From: JAFGNB01 sp050304135
GTDB taxonomy: Bacteria > Fibrobacterota > Chitinivibrionia > Chitinivibrionales > Chitinispirillaceae
Direction: 5' to 3'
Assembly (NCBI GenBank): GCA_050304135.1
Contig: JBNLDC010000067.1
Span: 90,646-154,645 of the forward strand
DNA: 64,000 nt
The notes under the pieces were generated by a model. That model was not told where the DNA came from and did not search any database. It was given only the letters and a program-made list of their open reading frames with translations. Below, piece after piece: positions 37,251 through 45,807 of this stretch (the stretch's first letter is position 1; every line of letters starts with the position of its first letter). Position numbers and translations under genes: made by a program.

Positions 37251-37675
37251 CTGACGCTCCTTCGATGATGGTAATCGGCTGTAGCGTATTTTCGTTTCAC
37301 ACAATGCCGAATGGTGTTCTTCCGATGAATACTCAAAATAGCTACTTTCTCCACCCCACCTCAAATTGAATAACAGGTGGTGTTATATAGTTTCTGTTCA
37401 GAATATGGTAGAAATGGCCGCGCATACTTCCCTTCGACCCTGCTCAGGGTAAACTCGGCTCGGCATGAGCGGCCATATGAAGTGAATTCCGCACATTTCG
37501 CTCATCCTGAACTTGTCGAAGGATAGCATATAAATACATTTTGAACAAATACTATACACTCAATTGTGCGGTACGACGATGAAACTTCAGTCTTTTTTAA
37601 CCTCCGACACAAAACGTTCCTGCAAAACCTGCTCCAGAAGCTATTTTTAATGTCATCAAACGGTAAGGATGCACT
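37251..37675. other. Spacer with a second MITE-like copy
   Basis: 425 bp before hisH. At 37388-37557 lies a sequence related to the 10340-10537 element: an end resembling TAGTTTCTGTTCAGAAT, an interior with TTCGACCCTGCTCAGGGT and CTGAACTTGTCGAAGG, and a degenerate opposite end. AAGGA six bases before 37676 is the hisH ribosome site. Confidence 0.45.
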
Positions 37676-38296
37676 ATGATAGCAATAGTTGATTACAATG
37701 CGGGCAACCTCACGTCCGTGAAACGGGCACTCGATTTTCTGTCGATTCCCAATATCATTTCACCAGACCCGGAAAAAATCCTCCAGGCGGGAAAAGTGAT
37801 CTTCCCGGGTGTCGGTCATGCCACATCGGCAATGGCAACACTCAAAGAACGCGGTCTCGACCAGGTACTTCATGAGGTTTTCAAAAAAGGCACTCCCCTC
37901 CTCGGCATCTGCCTCGGCACACAGATTATCCTCTCCTCTTCGGAAGAGACGGACAAACCGTGCCTCGGTATTATCGAAGGGAACTGCCCCAAATTTGTTC
38001 TGACCGACCGGTCGCTCAAAATTCCGCACATGGGTTGGGACAGTATCACCCTGCGCCGTGAACACCCGGTTCTCAGGGGAACCTCCAGTGGTGACGAGTT
38101 CTATTTCGTGCACTCGTTTTACCCGCTGCCTTCTAATGATGCTGACATCCTTGCCGAGTGTGATTATGAGATCACCTTTCCGGCGGCAATTGCTCGCGAC
38201 AACCTGATTGCCACGCAGTTTCACCCGGAAAAGAGTGGTCCTGCGGGACTGCGTATTCTTTCGAACTTTGCAGGATGGGATGGTGCACCATGCTGA
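37676..38296 (+). CDS. hisH: Imidazole glycerol phosphate synthase, glutaminase subunit
   Basis: HisH releases ammonia from glutamine for HisF in step five of histidine synthesis. The 206 residues form a class I glutamine amidotransferase: nucleophile Cys79 in GICLGTQ, oxyanion-strand PGVGH (44-48), and the His-Glu pair in FHPEKSG near 182-188. Length is normal. The stop overlaps the hisF start by 7 bp, so the two subunits are translationally coupled. Other his genes are not in the window. Confidence 0.95.
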   Translation: MIAIVDYNAGNLTSVKRALDFLSIPNIISPDPEKILQAGKVIFPGVGHATSAMATLKERGLDQVLHEVFKKGTPLLGICLGTQIILSSSEETDKPCLGIIEGNCPKFVLTDRSLKIPHMGWDSITLRREHPVLRGTSSGDEFYFVHSFYPLPSNDADILAECDYEITFPAAIARDNLIATQFHPEKSGPAGLRILSNFAGWDGAPC

Positions 38297-39078
38297 GTAA
38301 ACGGATAATTTCCTGTCTTGATGTCCGCGATGGTAAACTGGCGAAAAGCGTTAAATTCGTTGATACCCGCGATATCGGCGATCCGGTATCCACCGCGCAG
38401 AAGTATTACGAGGAGGGTATCGACGAACTCGTCTTTTACGATATCACCGCATCGAGCGACAAACGCGATATCATGATTGATGTGGTCAGTGAGGTCGCAT
38501 CGAAGATATTCATTCCCTTTTCGGTGGGTGGTGGCCTGCGGACGGTTGAAGACTGTACCCGCGTGCGGCTTGCCGGTGCAGAGAAGATAAACGTGAATAC
38601 CGCGGCAGTTGCCAATCCCGATTTAATCGGGCAAGCTTCCGCTGCACTCGGTGCTCAGGCCGTTGTACTTTCGATGGATGTGCTGGCCGTACCGGTTTCG
38701 GAAGCGATCCCCTGCGGTTACGAAATCGTCACCCACGGCGGTCGTACACACACCGGAATCGATGCGCTCGCATGGGCGAAAAAAGGTGAAGCGCTCGGCG
38801 CGGGCGAACTGGTCATCAACTCAATTGATGCCGACGGTACCAAAGAAGGGTACGAACTCAAACTCACCCGTATGATCGCCGACGCGGTTGCGATTCCCGT
38901 TATAGCTTCGGGCGGCGGAGGCAAACCGGAACATCTCTATGATGTGCTCACCGAGGGCGGTGCCGACGCGGCCCTGATCGCTTCGATCCTTCACTTTGGG
39001 GAGTATACGATCAGGGAAGTGAAGGAGTATTTGCGCGGGCGGGGTATAAAAGTGCGGATACCGACTTTCGCCGTTTGA
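38290..39078 (+). CDS. hisF: Imidazole glycerol phosphate synthase, cyclase subunit
   Basis: HisF joins ammonia with PRFAR to give imidazole glycerol phosphate and AICAR. The 262-residue (beta/alpha)8 protein has the catalytic Asp in CLDVRDGK near residue 11 and the second in LSMDVL near 130, plus VGGGLRT, SIDADGTKEGY and ASGGGGKPEH phosphate-binding loops. A frame opening five codons earlier is possible, but the ATG at 38290 overlapping the hisH stop gives the normal N-terminus. After CLDVRDG the usual GV(N/R)F reads SVKF, a mild variation. It ends 3 bp from a convergent gene. Confidence 0.95.
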   Translation: MLSKRIISCLDVRDGKLAKSVKFVDTRDIGDPVSTAQKYYEEGIDELVFYDITASSDKRDIMIDVVSEVASKIFIPFSVGGGLRTVEDCTRVRLAGAEKINVNTAAVANPDLIGQASAALGAQAVVLSMDVLAVPVSEAIPCGYEIVTHGGRTHTGIDALAWAKKGEALGAGELVINSIDADGTKEGYELKLTRMIADAVAIPVIASGGGGKPEHLYDVLTEGGADAALIASILHFGEYTIREVKEYLRGRGIKVRIPTFAV

Positions 39079-39081
39079 AAG

Positions 39082-39693
39082 TTACTTCTCGTCATTTTTA
39101 CCCATACTGCGAGGCATCAGGTTCCGCAGCGCCTCAATCTTTTTCACTGCCTCAGGAGACAACCCATCCGCTCCCTGTTCCGCTTTTTCATACTCCCAGG
39201 ATAATTTTTCGAGCAACAGGCGATTTTCGGGTTGCTGCAGTTTTTTATGTGAAACCGGTATTTTTTCAAAAGGAAAATCGAGGTGAAACAGGTCGGGATT
39301 GTACGCGAGGCGCAACTGCCGCAAATGAGTATCGTCAACAATCAGTGTAAGTTGTTTTTTCTTTGGAACCCGATGTCGGGTATTGATCACCAGGGGCAGT
39401 TTCCCCGGAGCGAAAACCGCATAGGTCAACTTCGCTCCGGGTCGCATGGCACAACGCAATTGCGGATATTCTTCTCCTGGCAGTTCACCTTTTTTTCCCG
39501 AAACCGTCCAGCAGAAATCATAGGTTCCCCGTGTATACATCTCCATATACACCAGAGCACCGGCCACCGGTTTATTTTCACCGTCAACCACCATACCGGT
39601 AAAGGTGCGACCGCAGGCCACTCCCGCCATAACCAGTACAATGACCATCAGCAGCGAATACCGGACAGCCGTACTGATCGTTCCATTTTTCAC
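39082..39693 (-). CDS. Putative lipoprotein with carboxypeptidase-regulatory-like domain (copy 2)
   Basis: 203 residues from a GTG with GGGAG nine bases upstream. Signal with a lipobox-like GVAC (Cys27), an Ig-like segment FTGMVVDGENKPVAGALVYMEMY (32-54), LTYAVFAPGK in the middle, and a helical C-terminus (about 125-203). It is paralogous to the protein at 39847-40437 (shared order: G-x-V-x-D, VYxExY, YAVxAPGK, a PFE element, helical tail). Last gene of the VgrG-led minus-strand series; a role as periplasmic immunity protein for the 1526-residue cargo is inferred from position only. Confidence 0.6.
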   Translation of the reverse strand: MKNGTISTAVRYSLLMVIVLVMAGVACGRTFTGMVVDGENKPVAGALVYMEMYTRGTYDFCWTVSGKKGELPGEEYPQLRCAMRPGAKLTYAVFAPGKLPLVINTRHRVPKKKQLTLIVDDTHLRQLRLAYNPDLFHLDFPFEKIPVSHKKLQQPENRLLLEKLSWEYEKAEQGADGLSPEAVKKIEALRNLMPRSMGKNDEK

Positions 39694-39846
39694 CGGTCGT
39701 TATCTCCCGCAAAAAGGTCATCCTGACGAAGCATTGTAGCTCTCACGGGCAAACCCGTTGAAGTTGTCGGCTCCGTGATGATATGTAGGATAAGAGGAGT
39801 ATTGGAATAAAGAAAAACTAAATCTCTGATTCTTGCAAAAATTTTT

Positions 39847-40437
39847 TTACGGCACGATCCCGTTCTGTAAACCCTTGACTGCGCTGAGTTTTTCCTCATA
39901 TCCCGACGGGACCGGGCACACCCCTTCAACAATCGGTTTATAAGCAAGCAACAGAACACTCAGCAATAGCTTGTATGACCCCTGAAATAACCGTTCTGAA
40001 AGTTCTGGTGATTCCTCAAAAGGAAATCCCATCCCGATCAGTTCCGGCACACAAAGGTCGTGTCCGGTCTCAACAGGGTACAGTTCAATTTGTAAATCAT
40101 GATTCTCGTAATAGCGGGTGCGGTCGAAGCCGCAGATGATTTTTTTCCCCGGAGCGACTACCGCATAGGCGATCTTCGCATTGCGTTTCCATTTGAGGGA
40201 AAACGAGAATGCCCCTCCGCCGATGCTATCGATCCGCCTGAACGCGAAGTCGAACGTTCCCTTCCCTTCACGATATGCTTCGACATACACAATGGCGCCG
40301 GGAACCGCCCTCCCGTTACCGTCCGTCACCGTTCCACTGAGCATCCGTTCCCCGGAGCAACCGGTACCGGTTCCCACCTGGAACATGAACAAAAACGCTC
40401 CAAACCAGGCAAACGCTCCGGTTCCGTGATGTTTCAC
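39847..40437 (-). CDS. Putative lipoprotein with carboxypeptidase-regulatory-like domain (copy 1)
   Basis: 196 residues. The GTG start overlaps the stop of the giant cargo gene (GTGA), which implies coupled translation. Signal peptide with a candidate lipobox TGTGC (Cys27), Ig-like segment LSGTVTDGNGRAVPGAIVYVEAY (33-55), IAYAVVAPGKK, then a helical tail. Homologous to the next gene downstream, so the pair arose by duplication. Its immediate coupling to a predicted toxin gene makes it the best immunity candidate for that toxin; no biochemical family supports this directly. Confidence 0.62.
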   Translation of the reverse strand: MKHHGTGAFAWFGAFLFMFQVGTGTGCSGERMLSGTVTDGNGRAVPGAIVYVEAYREGKGTFDFAFRRIDSIGGGAFSFSLKWKRNAKIAYAVVAPGKKIICGFDRTRYYENHDLQIELYPVETGHDLCVPELIGMGFPFEESPELSERLFQGSYKLLLSVLLLAYKPIVEGVCPVPSGYEEKLSAVKGLQNGIVP

Positions 40438-43400
40438 TGCACCTTACTCCCGCCGAAGATCGCCTCTTTCGGATAGAGAGGTATAAACGTGCACCGGTCA
40501 ACGGAGGTGATGAAATCAACGATGTCTCCTCCGGCTTCCTCCCATTTGGTATAGTGCCCGTCAATCGAATCAACGTCATTACCCACGGGAGCACGTTCAT
40601 AATCAACTCCCGCAGTTCGTTTACTTGTATCATATTCGAGGTCCGCCCCCGAATTGTTGAACAGAAACCGGTCGCCGTCATAACCGACCACCAGCTTCCA
40701 GTGATAACTTGCAATCTCGTGGTATTCCTTCACCAGCACCATCACGGGTACCCCCGCACTTATCCACGACCTCAGAATTTTCAACCGGCCCGCCTTATCC
40801 AGACTTTCACCGTCATTGTCCCGGGCGTGCATACTGAATTTTTCCGCACCATCAAGGATGTTTCCCGGAGTACGGGCACCGTTGATAATGCTTGGTACAT
40901 TATCGGTATCATGATACCACAAACCGTTCCGGGTCTCTTCCGGATTATTACTGTACGGATACCAGTAATTCATCGCCGCCGCAAAACTGTAGGGCCCGCA
41001 GGCATTCTCCCTACCCTGATCGTGCCAGCAGGTATCTCCGGGCAACAGAAACGACCCCGGAGGAGCAGGCAGTGCATTAACTGAGGACTGCTGACCGCCT
41101 GAACGGGGTATATTCAACAGGGATGTCACTTTGGCCGCGTTATAGGTATGATGCGAGAATACCTGATTGTCGCCGGCAGAGGTGATACCGTTGAATGATC
41201 CCGCATATAAACTATCAGTCGCGTTCGCACCGTACTGATCGCACAGAAGCAGTTTCACCGAACCGGACGGAGCCGCAGATATGGTTCCGATCCAGCAGGG
41301 ATCACCCTCTATCGCCCCGAACTTGACCAGTAGCACCGGTTTATCGGCACCCCACTTTTCCTGTTCATCCTTGCGGATACAGGAACCGTATATCCTGAAA
41401 GCACCAGAGGTCGTAGTGTATCCTATCGAGTAGTCGTTCCGCTGCTCCGCCATAGCGACGGATGCGGGGCGCTGTCCGTCAAGCGATCGCCCCCTGACGA
41501 TTACCCAGTCCTTCTGGGCCCAGATATCGACTTCAGCGGTTACCGCTTCACCACAGTCAAACGTGAACGGCCCCTGCAAGGACAGATCGCCGCCGCTCTT
41601 TTTAAATCGTTTCTCCTTATCGACAAGATCAAGTTCGTCACGGTTGCTGAAATACAGCCACGTTTCACGATCACCATCGACGGTAACCTCTTTTCCGTTA
41701 TCATCACAGAATTTTCCGGCCTTCATCTGCAGCCGGCGAACGGGACGCGATGCCGCCAGTTCATCGGAGTCTTTTTTGAAATAGACAAGGTAGACCGTTA
41801 CACTGTCGAGAGGTACCTTGTCACTGCTTCCGGGTGCCTGTGGTGTGGACAGTGTCGGCGAGGTTTGTGGTCGTGTATGCGGAGTTATCGAAAGCGGCTG
41901 CGGGGCTGGTTTGTCTTTGTATACAGGGCACTTTTCCTTGCATCGTGCACTGCGGGTTGCAGCCTCACCTGCAGAGGAAAGTTGCTCGTCGGCATTACAC
42001 GGCAGGGGAGTGGGCGGCATTTCCTTCTGATCAAAAAAGAGTACTTCCACCCGCCGGTTTATCGCGCTTTCATGTTCATCGAGTTCGGGTGAATCTTTGG
42101 GCCAGGTTTCACCACAGGGTACCGCTTTATTGGTATCCTCAACCCAGCGGTTATCAAGCACCGTATGAAACCGGTTCATATCTTCGAAAGTGGTACCAAG
42201 TCGTTGCGCCAGTGCATCCTGATAGACATCGAACACCGCGCCCCATGTTTTCGGTCCGAAATCACTGTCTTCGGGAATCGTTTTCGGGTTATTCACTCCC
42301 CCGTAGGCTTTTTCCAGTCTGCCGGAAGTAATAAACTCCCTGTTATAGCGGATCTGAAATTTCTTTGTTGCCCGGGTAACACCCTGACTTCGAGGATCAT
42401 CCGCAGCTCCCGGATCGCACTCCCATCCGAAGGTGGCGGCAACCCATGCGAGAATCTGCCGTTTATCTTCTTTATGATTGCGTTTGTCGGCAAGTGTTTT
42501 CCATTCCTCTTTCTTTCCGCACAGAAGATGCAACACCGAATCGGCACGGTCTTTTGACAATAAAAAGTTATAGCGCTCCCTGCCGACCCGGTCGGTATGC
42601 CCGGTAATAAGGAGTTTCTGCTGCGGATACTCCTTCGCCTGCACCAGAATGACCTGCAGCACGTCAAGACCCGATATCCGGTCCTGAGCCGGGTCGGTAC
42701 TGTCACGATCGGCATAATTTTCGGGCAGCATGACGGCACTGTCGGTCCGGAACAGCACATCCTCGAATTCCACTTTATAAACGGATGGCACGGGCGGTGT
42801 CGTGACATTTTCGATCGGCTGCCGTTCACCGTCAACCCATGCCTCCTCAATTTTCAGAAACACCTTCTTTTTACCGGTATCCTCCTGCAGCGAGAATATA
42901 AGAAGAAGCACATTGACGCCCTTCTCCCTGATCTTCTTGAGTTTCGCCACATCACTGCCCGAATACGTCGTGTAGTGGAACAGGTCGACAAAATCACTGT
43001 TTCTCCTGACAAGAGGGAATATGGCCAGAGCCATCTCTTCCGAAGGAAACGGGTTCCCGTAAATGTTGAATTTACTCGCGTGGAAATTACCGGAATCGGC
43101 CCCCTTGCCGGTGTCATTTGGTTGACAGACATATTTACGGCAGGCGGTCACCCGCACGAACCGGGGCAGGTGGTTGTTTTCAAACGGCGTGATCACCTTT
43201 TTACCCGGTTCGGTGCCGTCAGCAGCCTGCTGCAGTTTCGGCAGGCGTGTCAGATAGGTGGCAACGTACTCCCTGAGTTTCGCCTTGCCGGACGTTGTTT
43301 CCTCCGCCTTTGAAAATTTGTCGTTCGCGGCAAAATCCTCGAAGCACTCCTTCAGTTTGTACATGGTGTGATCTGCGGGTACTTCCGTCACTCCGTTTAC

Positions 43401-45014
43401 GGTACCGTCATTTTCGGGAGCACCGGGAGGCTGATTGTCGGAACCGAACAGAAATGCGGCGAGTTCGTCACTGTCGGCGTACAGCTTGAACTGGCTGAGA
43501 CGCAGGTCGATACCGGATTGCGGAAAGAACGTGGCCTTTGACGGCTTACCCGTGGAACCGGTCAGGACCGGCGTCCCGCCGGAAGTTATCCGCGTCTTTG
43601 ACGGTCCCTTCCAGGTGGCGTCGCCGTGTTTGTCTCTCCATTTATTGACATCGAGTACCGGAGGTTTCCAATCGGCGAGTGCCGGAATGGTTTCAATCAC
43701 ATTGACAAGGTCGATAGTCACCGGACGGTTCGGTTTTTTGGGATACGCGCTGTCGGCAACTGCGCTCGTGTCCTTGAACCGGATTGCCATCCCGATATCG
43801 AGGTTCCAGTTACGCAGCAGATCGAATACTTTTTCATCTCCGGACGAAAGATACTTGAGCGCTCCGTCAATAAACTCCACCGCCACCAGTTTTCCCGCAT
43901 TGACGAATTCAGCGAACGCTTCAGGATTGTAGAATCCGGTTCCCCACCGGACGATCTTATCGAGATTGGGAGCCACAGTCTGCAGGTAATAGTACTGCGA
44001 CGTCACGTTGTCATTGTTGTCCATCCGGGCATACCGGACCTTGGGCAGTTCGCTGGTGAGACGCAGCAGTGAGAACTGGTCTTGTTTTACCTTCGTATCG
44101 GCAATATCATATGCCAGACAATAATCACGATGGATAAAGGGAGTTACGCGCTTGTCACCGGGACCATCGGTATACCGTCGGGCGAAGGGACCCGGCAGCG
44201 ATGTCGAACAGTCGAGAAAGTCGGCATCGCGGTTGTAAATTCCGTCGGTACCGAACACACCGAAGCTGAGCTTATCCTCCCAGTAATCGGTGTAATTGGG
44301 AAAATCCCATGCTTCCGGTTGCCCCAGAACGTTTTTCCTGATGGCATCGTACTTTTTCAGGCTGTCGTGATATCCCTCGAAACAGACGAATCTCAGCAGG
44401 GCATCGAAGTACTGTTCAATTTTGTTATGATTATTAAAAATGTCGAAAACCAGCATCCCCTGCTCGTTTTCCCAGATTTTCTGCAGTTGAAAATAGGCGC
44501 CGGCGAACACGTTCACCTTTATATGGCCGGTAATATCGAGTGCGATATGGCTCAGATAGCCGAGGATATACGCCGTCTGGTATTTCCGTTGCAGAACCGG
44601 AAGCGTTTTGGCCTGGGCCCGTATGCGCTTCAACACCTGCACGGGAAAACGGTGAGAGAGGTTGTAGTGCCCGAGATCGAAATGGGTCATCCCGGTGATC
44701 CCTTTGTTGATCGCCATGGTTACTGACGACTCATGCGGCAACACCCACAGATCAGGCCCGAACGCTCCCATGGCGAATGCGCTGAACACCGCGATATCAT
44801 CACGACTGTCAATCGTATTCCGGTAGGTATCCATGGTGTTCTGCATCTCGGACCCTTTTTTCGCGCCCTCGGCTCCTTTTCTGAAATCCTTGTTGGCCTG
44901 CAGCCAGGCGGCGAAACCGTTGTGGATATCTTTGATGACATCGCTCTCGTGGCTGGCCGGGTAGTGTTCGGCCAGTTTTCCGGCGAGGTACATGTGGGTT
45001 ACTTGACATGGCAT
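40434..45014 (-). CDS. Giant T6SS cargo: zinc phospholipase C-like + OmpA/PG-binding + C39-like peptidase
   Basis: 1526 residues, no signal peptide, AGGAA before the ATG. Residues 1 to about 260 resemble zinc-dependent phospholipase C (VTHMYLAGKLAEHY, FGPDLWVL, HFDLGHYNLSHRF, ILGYLSHIALDITGH). Residues about 745-995 are an OmpA domain (VEFEDVLFRTDSAV, LLITGHTDRVG, INRRVEVLF) interrupted by a peptidoglycan-binding-like insert (DFGPKTWGAVFDVY). The C-terminal about 190 residues look like a C39-type papain-fold peptidase: Cys1339 in NACGPYSFA, His1438 in SYHWKLVVGYDG, Asn near 1453. The regions between are unassigned. Position in a VgrG-led series and lack of a signal suggest delivery by T6SS. 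Two enzymatic ends joined by a wall-binding centre is unusual. Confidence 0.72.
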   Translation of the reverse strand: MPCQVTHMYLAGKLAEHYPASHESDVIKDIHNGFAAWLQANKDFRKGAEGAKKGSEMQNTMDTYRNTIDSRDDIAVFSAFAMGAFGPDLWVLPHESSVTMAINKGITGMTHFDLGHYNLSHRFPVQVLKRIRAQAKTLPVLQRKYQTAYILGYLSHIALDITGHIKVNVFAGAYFQLQKIWENEQGMLVFDIFNNHNKIEQYFDALLRFVCFEGYHDSLKKYDAIRKNVLGQPEAWDFPNYTDYWEDKLSFGVFGTDGIYNRDADFLDCSTSLPGPFARRYTDGPGDKRVTPFIHRDYCLAYDIADTKVKQDQFSLLRLTSELPKVRYARMDNNDNVTSQYYYLQTVAPNLDKIVRWGTGFYNPEAFAEFVNAGKLVAVEFIDGALKYLSSGDEKVFDLLRNWNLDIGMAIRFKDTSAVADSAYPKKPNRPVTIDLVNVIETIPALADWKPPVLDVNKWRDKHGDATWKGPSKTRITSGGTPVLTGSTGKPSKATFFPQSGIDLRLSQFKLYADSDELAAFLFGSDNQPPGAPENDGTVNGVTEVPADHTMYKLKECFEDFAANDKFSKAEETTSGKAKLREYVATYLTRLPKLQQAADGTEPGKKVITPFENNHLPRFVRVTACRKYVCQPNDTGKGADSGNFHASKFNIYGNPFPSEEMALAIFPLVRRNSDFVDLFHYTTYSGSDVAKLKKIREKGVNVLLLIFSLQEDTGKKKVFLKIEEAWVDGERQPIENVTTPPVPSVYKVEFEDVLFRTDSAVMLPENYADRDSTDPAQDRISGLDVLQVILVQAKEYPQQKLLITGHTDRVGRERYNFLLSKDRADSVLHLLCGKKEEWKTLADKRNHKEDKRQILAWVAATFGWECDPGAADDPRSQGVTRATKKFQIRYNREFITSGRLEKAYGGVNNPKTIPEDSDFGPKTWGAVFDVYQDALAQRLGTTFEDMNRFHTVLDNRWVEDTNKAVPCGETWPKDSPELDEHESAINRRVEVLFFDQKEMPPTPLPCNADEQLSSAGEAATRSARCKEKCPVYKDKPAPQPLSITPHTRPQTSPTLSTPQAPGSSDKVPLDSVTVYLVYFKKDSDELAASRPVRRLQMKAGKFCDDNGKEVTVDGDRETWLYFSNRDELDLVDKEKRFKKSGGDLSLQGPFTFDCGEAVTAEVDIWAQKDWVIVRGRSLDGQRPASVAMAEQRNDYSIGYTTTSGAFRIYGSCIRKDEQEKWGADKPVLLVKFGAIEGDPCWIGTISAAPSGSVKLLLCDQYGANATDSLYAGSFNGITSAGDNQVFSHHTYNAAKVTSLLNIPRSGGQQSSVNALPAPPGSFLLPGDTCWHDQGRENACGPYSFAAAMNYWYPYSNNPEETRNGLWYHDTDNVPSIINGARTPGNILDGAEKFSMHARDNDGESLDKAGRLKILRSWISAGVPVMVLVKEYHEIASYHWKLVVGYDGDRFLFNNSGADLEYDTSKRTAGVDYERAPVGNDVDSIDGHYTKWEEAGGDIVDFITSVDRCTFIPLYPKEAIFGGSKVQ

Positions 45015-45057
45015 AAAGGGTTCCTATAATGTTACTGGCGTTAGTATTTCTCTAAAA

Positions 45058-45807
45058 TCATTCACTGCCGACGGATGGCATTTTTTTTGTTTTCGAACTA
45101 CAGGAGTCAACATTAACAATGAAATGGTAGGTATTACTACCGCTATATCCACTGAACATTAGAATATTATTCTCAGAGCCAACCCACATGCTATCTATCA
45201 GTTCCAAATCAACCTTGCAGAAAAAACTGTCAGGTTTATTACCTATTTCTACCGGGCCTTCCCAGACAGGATGTTGCCCCATTGGTCCCGGCCCATGCAA
45301 TCGTAAATACCATGAACCAATTGTTGTATCTGTCCAACCCATTGTACCTTCGCTCTTTTCCAATAATGTAGCCAGACTACCACGAGAAGTGATAATATCA
45401 TCAACAAGCCACTTTTCACCTTTTCTTACCAGCTTAAGATTAACTTTAAATTCAGTATCAAATATTTTAAAATGGACGCGAGCAAAAGTTATTCCTTTTT
45501 TTTTGTACATGTCTATTTTTTTCATCCTAAAACCGTCATCATCCTGGCAATCGCAAACAGGATCATAGCCTAATCCTTCCTTTTCGCGTAATTCGTACCT
45601 TCTCATTATATTTAAAAAATCAGGGGAAAAAATCGTATCAATCGATACTGGATCTATTGACGAGAAGCCCGTTGTATCATTCTGGTAATTTGAATAGAGA
45701 TTGGCAATAAATTCATACGCCCCGTTTTGACCGTTAGCGCATTGTAATATGCAAAAAGTCAGGGCAATATATCCTATAGTAATATTTATTTTCACTTCCC
45801 ATTCCAT
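45058..45807 (-). CDS. DUF3828-like periplasmic protein, probable amidase immunity
   Basis: 249 residues (ATG 45807; a GTG at 45795 that overlaps the previous stop as GTGA is equally plausible). Hydrophobic signal (about 6-22, GYIALTFCILQCANG) and a mature domain with YDPVCDCQDDDGF, the hallmark acidic/Gln-Asp element of DUF3828-type proteins that are often encoded beside T6SS amidases. The gene overlaps the end of the amidase gene and is clearly more AT-rich than the island's vgrG and spike genes. Export to the periplasm fits neutralising a wall hydrolase there. Function inferred from context and family resemblance. Confidence 0.65.
   Translation of the reverse strand: MEWEVKINITIGYIALTFCILQCANGQNGAYEFIANLYSNYQNDTTGFSSIDPVSIDTIFSPDFLNIMRRYELREKEGLGYDPVCDCQDDDGFRMKKIDMYKKKGITFARVHFKIFDTEFKVNLKLVRKGEKWLVDDIITSRGSLATLLEKSEGTMGWTDTTIGSWYLRLHGPGPMGQHPVWEGPVEIGNKPDSFFCKVDLELIDSMWVGSENNILMFSGYSGSNTYHFIVNVDSCSSKTKKMPSVGSE

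Noticed and set aside
38290..39078. hisF as a surface-sugar amidotransferase variant (HisF2/LegA/PseA-like)
   Set aside because: SVKF after CLDVRDG is slightly unusual, but both catalytic Asp and the phosphate loops are standard and it overlaps hisH; no sugar genes are adjacent.
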